In this document: positions 43,468 to 55,142 of the stretch, in pieces
How the letters are laid out: every line of letters begins with the position of its first letter
Position numbering within the stretch: the first letter of the stretch is position 1
Translations under genes and position numbers: made by a program
Assembly: GCF_000337695.1 (NCBI RefSeq)
Contig: NZ_AOIA01000031.1
Coordinates: 1 to 64,000 of the forward strand
Source of the DNA: Natronococcus jeotgali DSM 18795
GTDB taxonomy: Archaea > Halobacteriota > Halobacteria > Halobacteriales > Natrialbaceae
Length of the DNA: 64,000 nt
Direction of reading: 5' to 3'
The notes under the pieces: model-generated
The model's database searches: none
What the model saw: only the letters and a program-made list of their open reading frames with translations
What the model was told of the DNA's origin: nothing

Positions 43468-44871
43468 ATGAGTGATGCTGACACACCTGGCGACGTCGAG
43501 CCGAGCCGCGACCACGAGCATCACGGCCACGAGGGACCGGGCTATGCGACCCCGCAGGCCGCCCTCGAGGAGGGCGAGCGGGAGGAACTCGCCTACGTGA
43601 TGAGTCTCTACACGGGAACCGACGTCGACGAACCCGACTTCGTGGCCGTCGTCGACCTCGATCCCGACTCCGAGACCTACTCCGAGATCGTCGACCGCGT
43701 CGAGATGCCCGAAAAGGGCGACGAGCTCCACCACTTCGGGTGGAACGCCTGCTCCTCGTCGTGTCACGTCGAGGGCCTCGAGCGACGACACCTGATCGTC
43801 CCCGGACAGCGATCCTCCCGGATCCACGTCGTCGACACGAAGGATCGGCGCAACCCCGAGCTGGTCGAGGTGATCGAACCCGAGGACGTCTTCGAGTACG
43901 ACCTCTCGGCGCCCCACACCGTTCACTGCGTGCCGGAGGGCAAGATCATCATCAGCATGCTCGGCGACGCCGACGGCGAGCTGCCGGGCGGCTTTCTCGA
44001 ACTGAACCACGACTTCGAGATCGAGGGGCGCTGGGAGCCGCCGGGCGAGATCGAGATGAACTACGACTACTGGTACCAGCCCCGGCAGAACGTGATGGTC
44101 TCGACGGAGTGGGCCGCCCCGAAGACCTACTACCCGGGGTTCGACCTCGAGGACGTCGAGGACGGTAAGTACGGCCGACGGATACACTTCTGGGACTGGG
44201 AGAACGGAACCGTCGAGCAGACGATCGACCTGGGCGAGGAGGGCCAGATCCCCCTGGAGGTCCGCTTTCTCCACACGCCCGAGTCGACCCACGGCTTCGT
44301 CGGCGCCGCGCTCTCCTCGAACATTTTCCACTTCTGGTACGACGCGGACGCGGGCGAGTACCGCGCCGAGAAGGCGATCGACTTCGAGGCCCGCGAGCAC
44401 GAGGACTGGGAGATGCCCGTGCCGGGGCTGACGACCGACATCCTGCTCTCGATGGACGACCGCTACCTGTTCGGCTCGAACTGGCTCCACGGCGAGCTGT
44501 GGATGTACGACGTCTCGGATCCGTCGAACCCCCGGCGGGCCGACTCGCTGTCGGTCGGCGGAACCTTCGGCGAGGTCCGGGAGGTCCAGGGTCGCGAGCT
44601 GGCAGCCGGGCCGCAGATGATCCAGCTCAGCCTCGACGGCGAGCGCCTGTACTGGACGACCTCGCTGTTCTCGACGTGGGACGACCAGTTCTACCCAGAG
44701 GAGTCAGAGCGAGGCTCGGTGATGCTGAAGGCCGACGTCGATCCGCGCAACGGCACCCTCGAGCTCGACGAGGACTTCCTGGTCGACTGGGGCGAGTGTC
44801 CGGCCGGCCCGGCCCGCGCCCACGAGATCCGCTGGCCCGACGGCGACTGCACCAGCGACGTCTGGCAGTGA
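43468..44871 (+). CDS. Selenium-binding protein 56 / methanethiol oxidase family
   Basis: A 467-residue beta-propeller of the SBP56 family. In bacteria and humans members are copper-dependent methanethiol oxidases giving formaldehyde, H2S and H2O2. Signatures are HHFGWNACSSSCHVEG (about residue 90), HTVHCVPEGKIIISMLGD, RFLHTPESTHGFVGAALS, GLTTDILLSMDDRYLF and WTTSLFSTWDDQFYP. A His-rich N-terminus (DHEHHGHE) may bind metal. ATG 43468 is preferred over 43441 because ACTTATGCC (about 43437-43445) is then a TATA box at leaderless distance. Its TGA overlaps the GTG of the second ferredoxin. Confidence 0.93.
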   Translation: MSDADTPGDVEPSRDHEHHGHEGPGYATPQAALEEGEREELAYVMSLYTGTDVDEPDFVAVVDLDPDSETYSEIVDRVEMPEKGDELHHFGWNACSSSCHVEGLERRHLIVPGQRSSRIHVVDTKDRRNPELVEVIEPEDVFEYDLSAPHTVHCVPEGKIIISMLGDADGELPGGFLELNHDFEIEGRWEPPGEIEMNYDYWYQPRQNVMVSTEWAAPKTYYPGFDLEDVEDGKYGRRIHFWDWENGTVEQTIDLGEEGQIPLEVRFLHTPESTHGFVGAALSSNIFHFWYDADAGEYRAEKAIDFEAREHEDWEMPVPGLTTDILLSMDDRYLFGSNWLHGELWMYDVSDPSNPRRADSLSVGGTFGEVREVQGRELAAGPQMIQLSLDGERLYWTTSLFSTWDDQFYPEESERGSVMLKADVDPRNGTLELDEDFLVDWGECPAGPARAHEIRWPDGDCTSDVWQ

Positions 44872-45260
44872 CCGAGACGTACGCGGTCGTCCTCGAGGAG
44901 CCCGACGGCTCCAGCAGAACGGTCGAAGTCGAGCCCGACGAGACGGTACTCGAGGCCAGCGAACGGACCGACCGAACGGTTCCGTTCGGCTGTCGAACCG
45001 GGGCCTGCGGAACCTGCGCGGGACGCCTGCTCGAGGCCGACCGAGCGGAAGCGGAGAGCGACGACGAGTCGGCAGCCGAACCGACCGACGATCCCGACGT
45101 CGCAGCCGCCTTCGCGTACCGCCGCGAACCGCGGGCGCTGAAACCGCGCCACCGCGAGGACGGTTACGTCCTGCTCTGTATCGCGACCCCCCGGATGGAC
45201 TGCCGGGTCGCCGTCGGCTCGCGAGCCCGAAGCGGCCTCGTCGACAACCCCTGGAAGTGA
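44868..45260 (+). CDS. 2Fe-2S ferredoxin (plant type), copy 2
   Basis: A 130-residue paralog of the ferredoxin at 43045, with ligands FGCRTGACGTCAGR (Cx4Cx2C) and LLCIATPRMDCRVAV. An acidic linker (AESDDESAAEPTDDPD) is longer than in copy 1. The GTG start at 44868 overlaps the upstream TGA as GTGA and gives the expected N-terminus (TETYAVVLEEPDGSSRTVEVEP). Translational coupling to the SBP56/methanethiol oxidase gene indicates joint function. Confidence 0.92.
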   Translation: MTETYAVVLEEPDGSSRTVEVEPDETVLEASERTDRTVPFGCRTGACGTCAGRLLEADRAEAESDDESAAEPTDDPDVAAAFAYRREPRALKPRHREDGYVLLCIATPRMDCRVAVGSRARSGLVDNPWK

Positions 45261-45312
45261 CAGGACTCGCCCCCGTTCGAGTGCGCTCTGCGAACGACGT
45301 TAGTAACGTTAA

Positions 45313-47433
<2,121 letters not shown>

Positions 47434-47435
47434 CG

Positions 47436-48419
47436 TTACGCCTCCGCGGGGAGCCGTTCTGCGATTGACCGCACCGCCTCGAGACCTTGCACCTCGCCCT
47501 CCCGTTCCGGAAGCGTGACGACCTCGAGGTCGGGGAACGTCTCGCGGATCTCGGCCACGCGCTCGGTGTGTCGCTCGTACCGCGACCGACAGCGCGAACA
47601 GTCCTCGTCGGGATCCTCGAAGACGCGGTTCACGACGAGGCGATCGACCCGAACTCCCGCCTCCCGGAGCTTCTCGACGAGGCGCTCGGATTCGGCGATG
47701 GCCATCCCCTCGGGCGCGAGGACGACCCGGAATTCCGTGCGCTCGGCGTCGAGCAGCACCTCTCGAGCGCGCTCGAGGCGGTCCCGGAACGCCTCGAGGT
47801 CGGCCCCGCCGTCGCTCCCGCCGAACATCGACATCGGGCCCAGCACCGCCGAGCGGGCCGCGGTGCCGATCCGCCGGGCCTGTCCGCGCAACGAGCCAAG
47901 CGTCTCGAAGACCGGTCCGGCGATCTCGGGCGTATCGAACAGCCGCAGGGTGTGGCCCGTCGGCGCGGTGTCGAAGACGACGACGTCCCACTCGCCGGAG
48001 TCGACGTACTCGACGAGCAGGTCGAGTGCGGCGATCTCGTCGCCGCCCGCGGGCGTCCCCGCGGCGAAGATCCGCTCGACCTCCTCGTCGTCGAGCCGTA
48101 TGCCGGCGCTGCGCAGATCGGCCGCGAGCGCCCGCGCGAGCGCCTCGTAGCGCTCCCTGCGCGTCTCGGGGTCGATCTCGGCGGCCCAGAGGGCGGACGC
48201 TCCCGCCGAGTCGGTCTCGAGGGCGGGGTCGCCCCCCAGTTCGAGCTTGCGGGGCTCGGGACCGAGGTCGGCCTCGAGGGAGTCCGACAGCGAGTGGGCG
48301 GGGTCGGTCGAGACAAGCAGCGTCCGCCGCCCCGAATCGGCGAGGCGGACGCCCGTCGCGGCCGCACAGGTGGTCTTGCCGACACCGCCCTTGCCGCCGT
48401 AGAAGATACAGTCGGTCAT
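47436..48419 (-). CDS. ArsA/Get3-type ATPase
   Basis: A 327-residue deviant-Walker ATPase. P-loop YGGKGGVGKTTCAAA (residues about 7-21), switch I STDPAHSLSD, switch II DTAPTGHTLRL and the zinc motif CSRC (about residue 283) match archaeal Get3/ArsA homologs. Eukaryotic Get3 targets tail-anchored membrane proteins; bacterial ArsA drives arsenite export. No arsB-like gene is adjacent, so a Get3-like targeting role is more likely. ATG 48417-48419 is standard. Confidence 0.93.
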   Translation of the reverse strand: MTDCIFYGGKGGVGKTTCAAATGVRLADSGRRTLLVSTDPAHSLSDSLEADLGPEPRKLELGGDPALETDSAGASALWAAEIDPETRRERYEALARALAADLRSAGIRLDDEEVERIFAAGTPAGGDEIAALDLLVEYVDSGEWDVVVFDTAPTGHTLRLFDTPEIAGPVFETLGSLRGQARRIGTAARSAVLGPMSMFGGSDGGADLEAFRDRLERAREVLLDAERTEFRVVLAPEGMAIAESERLVEKLREAGVRVDRLVVNRVFEDPDEDCSRCRSRYERHTERVAEIRETFPDLEVVTLPEREGEVQGLEAVRSIAERLPAEA

Positions 48420-48518
48420 TCGATCTCAGTGACGGGTATCGGCGACGGATACCTAAGTTTCCCGCCACGGCGCCGTGACGGTCTCGAGATCGAACAGCTT
48501 CGGCGGCCGCGGTTCGTC

Positions 48519-49478
48519 TCAGAGGTCGACGCGATCGAACCGGTAGAGCGCGACGGCGACGGGGACGACGGTCCAGAACACGAGAATCAAGAGTGCGAAC
48601 CAGTCCTGCAGGAAGAAGGGGAGCTCGCCGCCGAACATCTGCGCGTCGAGTTCGGACTGGAGCTGGATGGTGTCGACGTCGGTGACCAGCGTCAGAACCC
48701 GTCCGTACGCCTCGCCGGGATCGAGGTTGATGACGAAGTACGCCCACTCCGGGAGGCGCTCGACGGTAACCTCCTGGCCCTGAAACTCCGTCGTGTAGGA
48801 GACGGTGTCGAAGAAGAGGACCTCCCTGTCGGCCAGCAGCCTGAACGCCGTCGAGAGGGAGTTCCAGACGACGTAGAACAGCACGAACACGCCGAACATG
48901 GCCGCGCCGGCGATCGTCGTCGAGCGGGTCAGCGAGGACAGCGCGACGGCGATGCTGGTGTAGGCGATCCCGTAGACGATCGAGACGCCAAGCAGTCCGA
49001 CGTAGTCGGCGACGTCGAACCCGCCCATCAGGACGGCGACCACGACGGCCGCGAGAGCGAACCCGAGGGTCAGCGACAGCGACAGCACCGCGGAGCGCCC
49101 GATCAGCTTTCCGAGCAGGACGTCCTTCCGGGAGTGGGGCAGCGAGAGCAGGATCTTGATGCTGCCGCTCTCGCGCTCGCCGGCGATAGCCTTCCAGCCA
49201 AGCACCAGCGCGATCAGCGGGATGATCAGCCGCGTGATCTCGCTGACGAAGCCGACGAGGACGTCCGTCGTCGCGCCCTGGGCCGCGAGGTCCTCGCCGA
49301 AGTAGGCGACGGCCCCGGTGGTCGCGACGAGGAGGGTGAAAAAGAAGACGCTCAGTCCCCAGAACAGCCACGATCGAACCGCGTCCTGGAAGTCCTTCTT
49401 CGCGACGGCGCCGACGCTTTCGGGGTTGATCGAACTCGAGGGCGCGCTCGTGCCGCGGTCGACCGTTTCGGCGCTCAT
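48519..49478 (-). CDS. ABC-2 type transporter permease (pair 3)
   Basis: A 319-residue permease with about six helices, including the NosY-like first loop SVGAVAKKDFQDAVRSWLFW and GERESGSIKILLSLPHSRKDVLLGKLIGRSAVLS. These landmarks are shared with the permease at 26890-27759, marking the two as paralogs. A large hydrophilic loop before the last helix (EVTVERLPEWAYFVINL...ELDAQMF) faces outside. ATG 49476-49478 overlaps the ATPase stop by ATGA. The substrate is unknown. Confidence 0.9.
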   Translation of the reverse strand: MSAETVDRGTSAPSSSINPESVGAVAKKDFQDAVRSWLFWGLSVFFFTLLVATTGAVAYFGEDLAAQGATTDVLVGFVSEITRLIIPLIALVLGWKAIAGERESGSIKILLSLPHSRKDVLLGKLIGRSAVLSLSLTLGFALAAVVVAVLMGGFDVADYVGLLGVSIVYGIAYTSIAVALSSLTRSTTIAGAAMFGVFVLFYVVWNSLSTAFRLLADREVLFFDTVSYTTEFQGQEVTVERLPEWAYFVINLDPGEAYGRVLTLVTDVDTIQLQSELDAQMFGGELPFFLQDWFALLILVFWTVVPVAVALYRFDRVDL

Positions 49479-50395
49479 CTGGCGTTCACCTCCGTCGTGT
49501 ACGACCGGAAGACGTCGTCGAGCGACGCCTCCGACGTCGAGAAGTCACGCACCTCGAGTCCCTGTCGCTCGAGCGCCGAGAGGACATCGGTCTTCGAGCC
49601 GTCGACGCGGATCACGAGCGTCGGGGGCGCCTCGTTCTCGACGGTCGCCTCGGAGACGTCGGGCAGCGACCGCACGGAACGAATCGCCTCGTCGTCGAGC
49701 CGATCGACGGTCACGCGCAACACGGTACCGTCGCTGACCGACTCTCGCAGGCCCGCGACGGAGTCGACGGCGACCATCTCGCCGTCCCGGAGGATGCCGA
49801 CCCGATCGCAGACCGACTCGACCTGCTCCATGATGTGGCTCGAGAAGAAAACCGTCGCGCCGCGTTCGTTCTCCTCGCGGACGATCTCGCGCATTTCGCG
49901 GGCGCCGTTCGGATCGAGTCCCGTCGAGGGTTCGTCCAAGATCAACAGGTCGGGCTCGCCGACCAGGGCCATCGCGAGCATGAGCCGCTGGGCCATCCCC
50001 TTCGAGTAGCCGCCGGCCTTCTTGTCGATCGCGTCGGCGATCCCGACGCGCTCGAGCAGCCGTTCGGGGTCGGCGTCGACCCCCTTCGAGTCGATCGCGA
50101 ACTCGAGGTGCTGGCGGGCGGTGAGCCGGTCGTAGGTCCGATACCCCTCGGGAAGGACCCCGGTTCGCGCCCGGATCTCGCGGCTGTGGGTCTGTGCGTC
50201 GAGTCCGAGCACCTCGACCCGTCCCGCCGTCGGGCGGACGAAGTCCAGGAGGACGTTGATCGTCGTCGACTTGCCGGCCCCGTTCGGACCGAGAAAGCCG
50301 AACACCTCGCCGTCCCCGACCTCGAAGGAGAGGTCGTCGAGCGCGAGGGTCTGACCGTAGGACTTGGTCAGCCCGTCGACCGTGATAGCGGGCAT
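49475..50395 (-). CDS. ABC transporter ATP-binding protein (pair 3)
   Basis: A 306-residue ATPase subunit. Walker [12 protein letters not shown], signature YSKGMAQRL, Walker [14 protein letters not shown] and switch SSHIMEQVE are intact. The C-terminal roughly 80 residues are an ACT-like acidic extension common in this subgroup. It is a paralog of the ATPase at 25964-26893. ATG 50393-50395 ([14 protein letters not shown]) is the expected start; the frame runs further upstream without support. Confidence 0.94.
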   Translation of the reverse strand: MPAITVDGLTKSYGQTLALDDLSFEVGDGEVFGFLGPNGAGKSTTINVLLDFVRPTAGRVEVLGLDAQTHSREIRARTGVLPEGYRTYDRLTARQHLEFAIDSKGVDADPERLLERVGIADAIDKKAGGYSKGMAQRLMLAMALVGEPDLLILDEPSTGLDPNGAREMREIVREENERGATVFFSSHIMEQVESVCDRVGILRDGEMVAVDSVAGLRESVSDGTVLRVTVDRLDDEAIRSVRSLPDVSEATVENEAPPTLVIRVDGSKTDVLSALERQGLEVRDFSTSEASLDDVFRSYTTEVNAR

Positions 50396-50484
50396 GGTTG
50401 GTGGCGGTGTGAAGACACCGTCGACCGATAAGGATTGCCACTCGGGTGTAATATCTAAACGTATTTTTGTGGAAAATAGGTTCC

Positions 50485-50742
50485 CTATATCGGATCGTCG
50501 GGATCGTACCGGTCCGCGGTTCGATCGACCTCCGTCGCGTACCGCTCGCGGGTCTCCTCGTCGGGGACGGCCTCGAGCTGGTCGGGCGAGAGTTCCTTCG
50601 CGGCCGTTACTCCCGACGCGGCCGACGCCGCCAGCTCCCGGCGGTAGACCGACTCGCCGTCGGGCGTCGCGTACGTCAGCGTCACCAGTCCCTTGTCGTC
50701 GTACTCGCGTTCGACCAGCCAGCAGCGGATCGTCTCGGTCAT
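50485..50742 (-). CDS. Conserved small haloarchaeal protein
   Basis: An 85-residue acidic protein ([30 protein letters not shown]...) that resembles a widely conserved haloarchaeal hypothetical family without known function. The N-terminal half is predicted beta-strand and the C-terminal half is helical, ending [10 protein letters not shown] prefer ATG 50740-50742 over a start 24 bases upstream that adds a non-conserved MVGPPDRS. It lies divergently from uvrC. Confidence 0.75.
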   Translation of the reverse strand: MTETIRCWLVEREYDDKGLVTLTYATPDGESVYRRELAASAASGVTAAKELSPDQLEAVPDEETRERYATEVDRTADRYDPDDPI

Positions 50743-50882
50743 ACTCCGATCTGGCGGGCCCACCACCGAGAATGTACCGCGTTCGAGCCGACCGTCGGCT
50801 CGGGGTGACCGCGGACCGGAGCGACGGGTGCGCCCGTCCGCGAGGAGTCAACCTGAAACCCCTCGCCGCCGTAGGCCCACCG

Positions 50883-52640
50883 ATGAACGCCGAGGGGGTT
50901 CGCGAGCGCGCGACGTCGCTGCCGCGTGAGCCGGGCGTCTACCAGTTCCGAGCCGACGGAACGACGCTGTACGTCGGGAAGGCGGTCGACCTCCGGGACC
51001 GGGTTCGATCCTACGCCGACCCGCGTAGCGCCCGCATCCGTCGAATGGTCGACCGCGCCGACGAGATCGAAATCGCCGTCACCGACACCGAGACGCAGGC
51101 CCTGTTGCTCGAGGCGAACCTCATCAAGCGCCACCAGCCCCGGTACAACGTCCGGCTGAAGGACGACAAATCGTACCCGATGGTCCAGCTGACCGACCAC
51201 CCGGCGCCGCGGATCGAGATCACCCGCGACCCCGCCGAGTCCGCGACCGTCTTCGGTCCCTACACGAACAAACGACAGGTCGAGACGGTCGTGAAGGCCC
51301 TGCGGGAGACCTACGGCGTCCGTGGCTGTTCGGACCACAAGTACTCCGGCCGGGACCGACCCTGCCTCGACTACGAGATGGGGCTCTGTACGGCGCCGTG
51401 TACCCGCGAGATCGACCTCGAGAGCTACGCCGAGGACGTCACCGCCGTCGAGCGCTTTCTCGAGGGCGAGACGGGGATTCTCGCGGACCCGCTGCGCCGC
51501 GAGATGGAGGCCGCCGCCCAGGACAAGAACTTCGAGCGCGCGGCGAACCTGCGGGACCGCCTCGAGACCGTCGAGGCGTTCCACGGCGAGGGCGGCGAGG
51601 CCGTCCAGTCGACGGGCGACGAGCGGGCCGTCGACGTCCTCGGGGTGGCGATCGAAGGCGAGGACGCGACGGTCGCCCGTCTGCGGGCCGAGAGCGGGAA
51701 GCTCGTCGACCGGGACCGACACACCCTCGAGGCGCCCACCGGTGACCCCGCCGCGGACGCCCCCGAGTCGGGCGGGGTCCCCGCCGTCCTCGCGGCCTTC
51801 CTCGTCCAGTACTACGCCGAGCGGGAGCTGCCCGACGCCCTCCTCCTTCCCGAGCGCCACGGCGACGGGGAGGTCGCGGCCTGGCTCGAGACCGAGGGCG
51901 TCGCCGTGCGGGTTCCCGGCGCGGGTCGCGAGGCGAAACTCGTCGACCTCGCGTTGAAAAACGCCCGGCGCAACGTCGGCGGGCGCGACGAGTGCGCCAT
52001 GCTCGCCGACGCCCTCGAGATCGAGTCGGCCGAGCGAATCGAGGGGTTCGACGTCAGCCACGCCCAGGGGAAAGCCGCCGTCGGCAGCGACGTCGCCTTC
52101 GTCGACGGCAGCGCCGAGACGGCCGACTACCGCCGGAAGAAGCTGACCGACGAGAACGACGACTACGCGAACATGCGGGCGCTGCTCGAGTGGCGGGCCC
52201 GTCGGGCCGTCGAGGGCCGGGACGACCGCCCCGACCCCGACCTGCTGTTGATCGACGGCGGCGAGGGCCAGCTCGAGGCCGCCCGCGACGCGCTCGCCGA
52301 GGTCGGCTGGGACGTGCCCGCCGTCGCGCTCGCGAAGGCCGAAGAGCGGGTCGTGACGCCCGACCGCGAGTTCTCCTGGCCCGACGACGCGCCCCACCTG
52401 CACCTCCTCCAGCGGGTCCGTGACGAGGCCCACCGCTTCGCGGTCCAGTATCACCAGACGATCCGCGACGACGTCTCGACGGTGTTAGACGACGTTCCCG
52501 GAATCGGTCCCGAGACCCGAAAGCGGCTGCTCGGTCGCTTCGGCAGCGTCGAGAACGTCCGCGAGGCGAGCCCGGAGGACCTCCGGAGCGTCGCCGGCGT
52601 CGGCGAAAAGACCGCCCGAACCATCGCCGAGCGACTGTAA
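50883..52640 (+). CDS. uvrC: Excinuclease ABC subunit C
   Basis: Dual-incision nuclease of bacterial-type nucleotide excision repair. The 585 residues contain the GIY-YIG domain ([32 protein letters not shown]), the Cys-rich region ([25 protein letters not shown]), a UVR motif ([23 protein letters not shown]), the RNase-H-like 5' incision domain ([21 protein letters not shown]) and a tandem helix-hairpin-helix tail. ATG 50883 ([10 protein letters not shown]) precedes the first domain. uvrB lies 3.7 kb away on the opposite strand. uvrA is not in the window. Confidence 0.97.
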   Translation: MNAEGVRERATSLPREPGVYQFRADGTTLYVGKAVDLRDRVRSYADPRSARIRRMVDRADEIEIAVTDTETQALLLEANLIKRHQPRYNVRLKDDKSYPMVQLTDHPAPRIEITRDPAESATVFGPYTNKRQVETVVKALRETYGVRGCSDHKYSGRDRPCLDYEMGLCTAPCTREIDLESYAEDVTAVERFLEGETGILADPLRREMEAAAQDKNFERAANLRDRLETVEAFHGEGGEAVQSTGDERAVDVLGVAIEGEDATVARLRAESGKLVDRDRHTLEAPTGDPAADAPESGGVPAVLAAFLVQYYAERELPDALLLPERHGDGEVAAWLETEGVAVRVPGAGREAKLVDLALKNARRNVGGRDECAMLADALEIESAERIEGFDVSHAQGKAAVGSDVAFVDGSAETADYRRKKLTDENDDYANMRALLEWRARRAVEGRDDRPDPDLLLIDGGEGQLEAARDALAEVGWDVPAVALAKAEERVVTPDREFSWPDDAPHLHLLQRVRDEAHRFAVQYHQTIRDDVSTVLDDVPGIGPETRKRLLGRFGSVENVREASPEDLRSVAGVGEKTARTIAERL

Positions 52641-52729
52641 TCGATCGCGGCGGACGCCCTCGAGCGGCGAACGGTCCTCCGATCCGACCGATGCACAGGG
52701 CTTTCCGTCGCGGCGCCGTCTACACGTCC

Positions 52730-53026
52730 GTGCCAACCGACGACGAGATCGACGACCTGCTCGAGGACCTCGACAGCCACGGCGACCTCGAGGCGGCGGA
52801 ACAGCGACTGTCGATCCGCATGGAGAAACGGCGGTACGGGAAACCGGTGACGATCGTCGAGGGGTTCGACCTGCCGCCCTCGGAGGTCACGTCGATCGCC
52901 TCCGACCTGAAGTCCTCGCTGGGCACCGGCGGTACCGTCGACGAGGGACGCATCGAACTCCAGGGCGACCACCGCGACCGCGTCCCCGACCTGCTCGACG
53001 AGCGCGGCTTCGACGTCGAAGCGTAA
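52730..53026 (+). CDS. SUI1/eIF1-like translation factor
   Basis: A 98-residue protein of the SUI1 fold. RLSIRMEKRRYGKPVTIVEGFDL and SDLKSSLGTGGTVDEGRIELQGDHRDRVPDLL are diagnostic; the GTGG loop and the Q-G-D-H motif are conserved in eIF1/YciH. It is thought to affect start-codon selection on the small subunit. GTG 52730 (VPTDDEIDDLLEDL) gives the normal acidic N-terminus. ATG 52691 would add a basic tail unlike homologs. It follows uvrC on the same strand. Confidence 0.88.
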   Translation: MPTDDEIDDLLEDLDSHGDLEAAEQRLSIRMEKRRYGKPVTIVEGFDLPPSEVTSIASDLKSSLGTGGTVDEGRIELQGDHRDRVPDLLDERGFDVEA

Positions 53027-53093
53027 CCCCAGTTGTCTCGGTCCAACTCGAGTTGCGAGTAACTCTTTGTTCCTTGCTACCGTAGCACGCGCC

Positions 53094-53576
53094 ATGGAGA
53101 TCCGACCCGCTGCGACCAACGACCGCGAATCGCTTCGCCGGATCGCTCGCGAGACCTGGCACGACACCTACGACGAACTCTCCGAGGAAACCATCGACGA
53201 GACCATCGACGACTGGTACGGCGACGAGGAACTCGAGCGAGCGCTCTCGGAGCCGGGAACGGCCGTCCTCGTCGCCGAGGCCGACGGGGAGGTCGTCGGC
53301 TTTACTCACGGCGTCGTCCAGGGCGAGGAGGGGGACGTGTTGCGGATGTACGTCCACCCCGACCGCCAGCGCGAGGGGATCGGTACGGCGCTGCACGAGC
53401 GACTCCGCGAGGACCTCGAGGACTTCAACATGTCGCTAATGCGGGCGATCGATCTCGCCTCCAACGAGGGCGGCCGCGCGTTCTACGAGGGGCTCGGCTT
53501 CGAGCGAACCGGCGACGGCGAGGTGGAGATCGGCGGCGAGTCCCGCCGGGAAGTGGTGTACACGCTCGAGCTGTAG
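53094..53576 (+). CDS. GNAT family N-acetyltransferase
   Basis: A 160-residue acetyl-CoA-dependent transferase. The acyl-CoA loop is VHPDRQREGIGTALHERL (R/Q-x-x-G-x-G/A, about residues 89-98), preceded by beta-4 (GDVLRMYV) and followed by NEGGRAFYEGLGFERTGDGEV, the GNAT C-terminal motif. The substrate may be a protein N-terminus, small amine or antibiotic and cannot be predicted. ATG 53094 (MEIRPAATND) is the usual start. It is probably independent of SUI1. Confidence 0.92.
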   Translation: MEIRPAATNDRESLRRIARETWHDTYDELSEETIDETIDDWYGDEELERALSEPGTAVLVAEADGEVVGFTHGVVQGEEGDVLRMYVHPDRQREGIGTALHERLREDLEDFNMSLMRAIDLASNEGGRAFYEGLGFERTGDGEVEIGGESRREVVYTLEL

Positions 53577-53667
53577 CCGTCCGGCTCGAGTGTTTAAAAG
53601 GAGCCTTGCATACTCACCGGACGGATGGAAGTAGCCGGTCAGCATGAGGGTGTGAAGACCTCGCACA

Positions 53668-54987
53668 ATGAGCACGAAAGCGCCCACGGAAGGGGACATC
53701 CTCCGACCGATCAAGAACACGACGACGAGGTACTTCATCCTGTTCGGCGTCGCCGGCCTGGCGCTGCTGTTGTTTCTGCTCGGCTGGGGCTACCAGCTCG
53801 CGGAGGGGCTGATCGTCACCGGGCTCGCCGACTGGGGGACCGGCGGCGGGGTCACCTGGGGGGTCTACATCGGCGCGTTCATCTGGTGGGTCGGCATCGC
53901 CCACGGCGGGATCATCCTCTCCGCGGCGGTCCGGCTGCTCGGCATGGAGCGGTACATGCCCGTCGCCCGGATGGCCGAGCTGCTGACGATCGCGGGCCTC
54001 TCGGCGGCCGGCTTTTTCATCCTCGTTCACATGGGCCGTCCCGATCGGATGGTCACGAGCGTGCTGGGCCACTACCACATCACCGTTCACGGCTCGCCGC
54101 TGGTGTGGGACGTGACCGTCATCACCGCGTACTTCGTGCTGACCGCGACCTACCTCGGGCTCACCCTCCGGTACGACGTGAGCCGCCTCCGGGAGGACCT
54201 TCCCGATCGACTCGGGCCGATCTACACGGTCCTGACGCTTGGCTACTCCGAGCGGGAGGACGAGATCGTCCAGCGGATGGTCTGGTGGCTCGCGCTCGCG
54301 ATCATCATCATGGCGCCGCTGTTGCTCCACGGGGGCGTGATCCCGTGGCTGTTCGCCGTGTTGCCCACGTATCCCACCTGGTTCGGCGGCGTCCAGGGAC
54401 CGCAGTTTCTCACGATCGCGCTCACCTCGGCGATCAGCGGCGTGATACTCGTCGCGGCTAGCTTCCGTCGGGCGTACGACTGGGAGCACATCATCACGGA
54501 CGACGTCTTCCGCGGGCTCCTGCTGTGGCTCGGCTTTTTCTGTCTGCTCTTTCTCTGGCTCCAGCTCCAGCAGAACGTAACCGGGCTGTTCAAACCCCCG
54601 GTCGACACGGAGATCGCGGCGGAGGCGCGGCTGCACCACCCCCTCTATCTCGGTGCGTTGGGGCTCGTCTTTCTGGTACTTACGTACATCTTCGCGCAGA
54701 CGATCCGTCCGGCGCTGTTCTCCAAGGGCCGGGCCATCGTCGCGGGCGTGCTGGTCCTCCTCGCGACGCTGACCGAGAAGGTGCTGTTCGTCGTCGAGGG
54801 CTTTTTCCACCCCAGCTTCGAGATCTACGCGGCCACACCCGGAACCTACTTTCCGAGTCTGATCGAGTTCGCCTCGATCGCGGGAACGGTCGGAATGGTG
54901 ACGCTGTTTTTCCTCGCGGTCGCGAAGGTCGTTCCGGTCGTCGAACTCCACGCGATCGAACACCTGCGGGGCGACGACCACAAGTAG
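53668..54987 (+). CDS. NrfD/PsrC-like membrane quinone oxidoreductase subunit (orphan)
   Basis: A 439-residue integral membrane protein with about ten helices. It matches the NrfD/PsrC family, which links iron-sulfur or molybdenum subunits to the quinone pool. Landmarks are GVTWGVYIGAFIWWVGIAHGGIILSA, HMGRPDRM and PHLLW-like SPLVWDVTVIT segments. Partners normally sit next to it, but no iron-sulfur or molybdopterin gene flanks it here. It may pair with subunits encoded elsewhere. ATG 53668 (MSTKAPTEGDIL) fits, after an unused upstream frame. Confidence 0.9.
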   Translation: MSTKAPTEGDILRPIKNTTTRYFILFGVAGLALLLFLLGWGYQLAEGLIVTGLADWGTGGGVTWGVYIGAFIWWVGIAHGGIILSAAVRLLGMERYMPVARMAELLTIAGLSAAGFFILVHMGRPDRMVTSVLGHYHITVHGSPLVWDVTVITAYFVLTATYLGLTLRYDVSRLREDLPDRLGPIYTVLTLGYSEREDEIVQRMVWWLALAIIIMAPLLLHGGVIPWLFAVLPTYPTWFGGVQGPQFLTIALTSAISGVILVAASFRRAYDWEHIITDDVFRGLLLWLGFFCLLFLWLQLQQNVTGLFKPPVDTEIAAEARLHHPLYLGALGLVFLVLTYIFAQTIRPALFSKGRAIVAGVLVLLATLTEKVLFVVEGFFHPSFEIYAATPGTYFPSLIEFASIAGTVGMVTLFFLAVAKVVPVVELHAIEHLRGDDHK

Positions 54988-55091
54988 CGTCGACCGTTTT
55001 TGCCCGAGACGCCGCCGTCGATTCGCTTCGCGATCGGAGTGAGCAGCCACCAGCAACTATTTACCTGGTCATACTAAATCTCCTTTTAGAC

Positions 55092-55142
55092 ATGGCTAAA
55101 CCTCCGGCCGATCGTCGCCGTCCTGCGAGTGAGATTCCGTGA
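55092..55142 (+). CDS. Mini-ORF overlapping the metal-exporter start
   Basis: A 16-codon frame (MAKPPADRRRPASEIP) whose TGA overlaps the GTG of the next gene as GTGA. A TATA-like CTATTTAC (about 55057-55064) gives it leaderless spacing, so it would be the first ORF on the transcript. CTAAA-N6-TTTAG (55074-55089) sits at the probable start site and could be an operator. It is a candidate translational control device for the exporter. Confidence 0.4.
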   Translation: MAKPPADRRRPASEIP

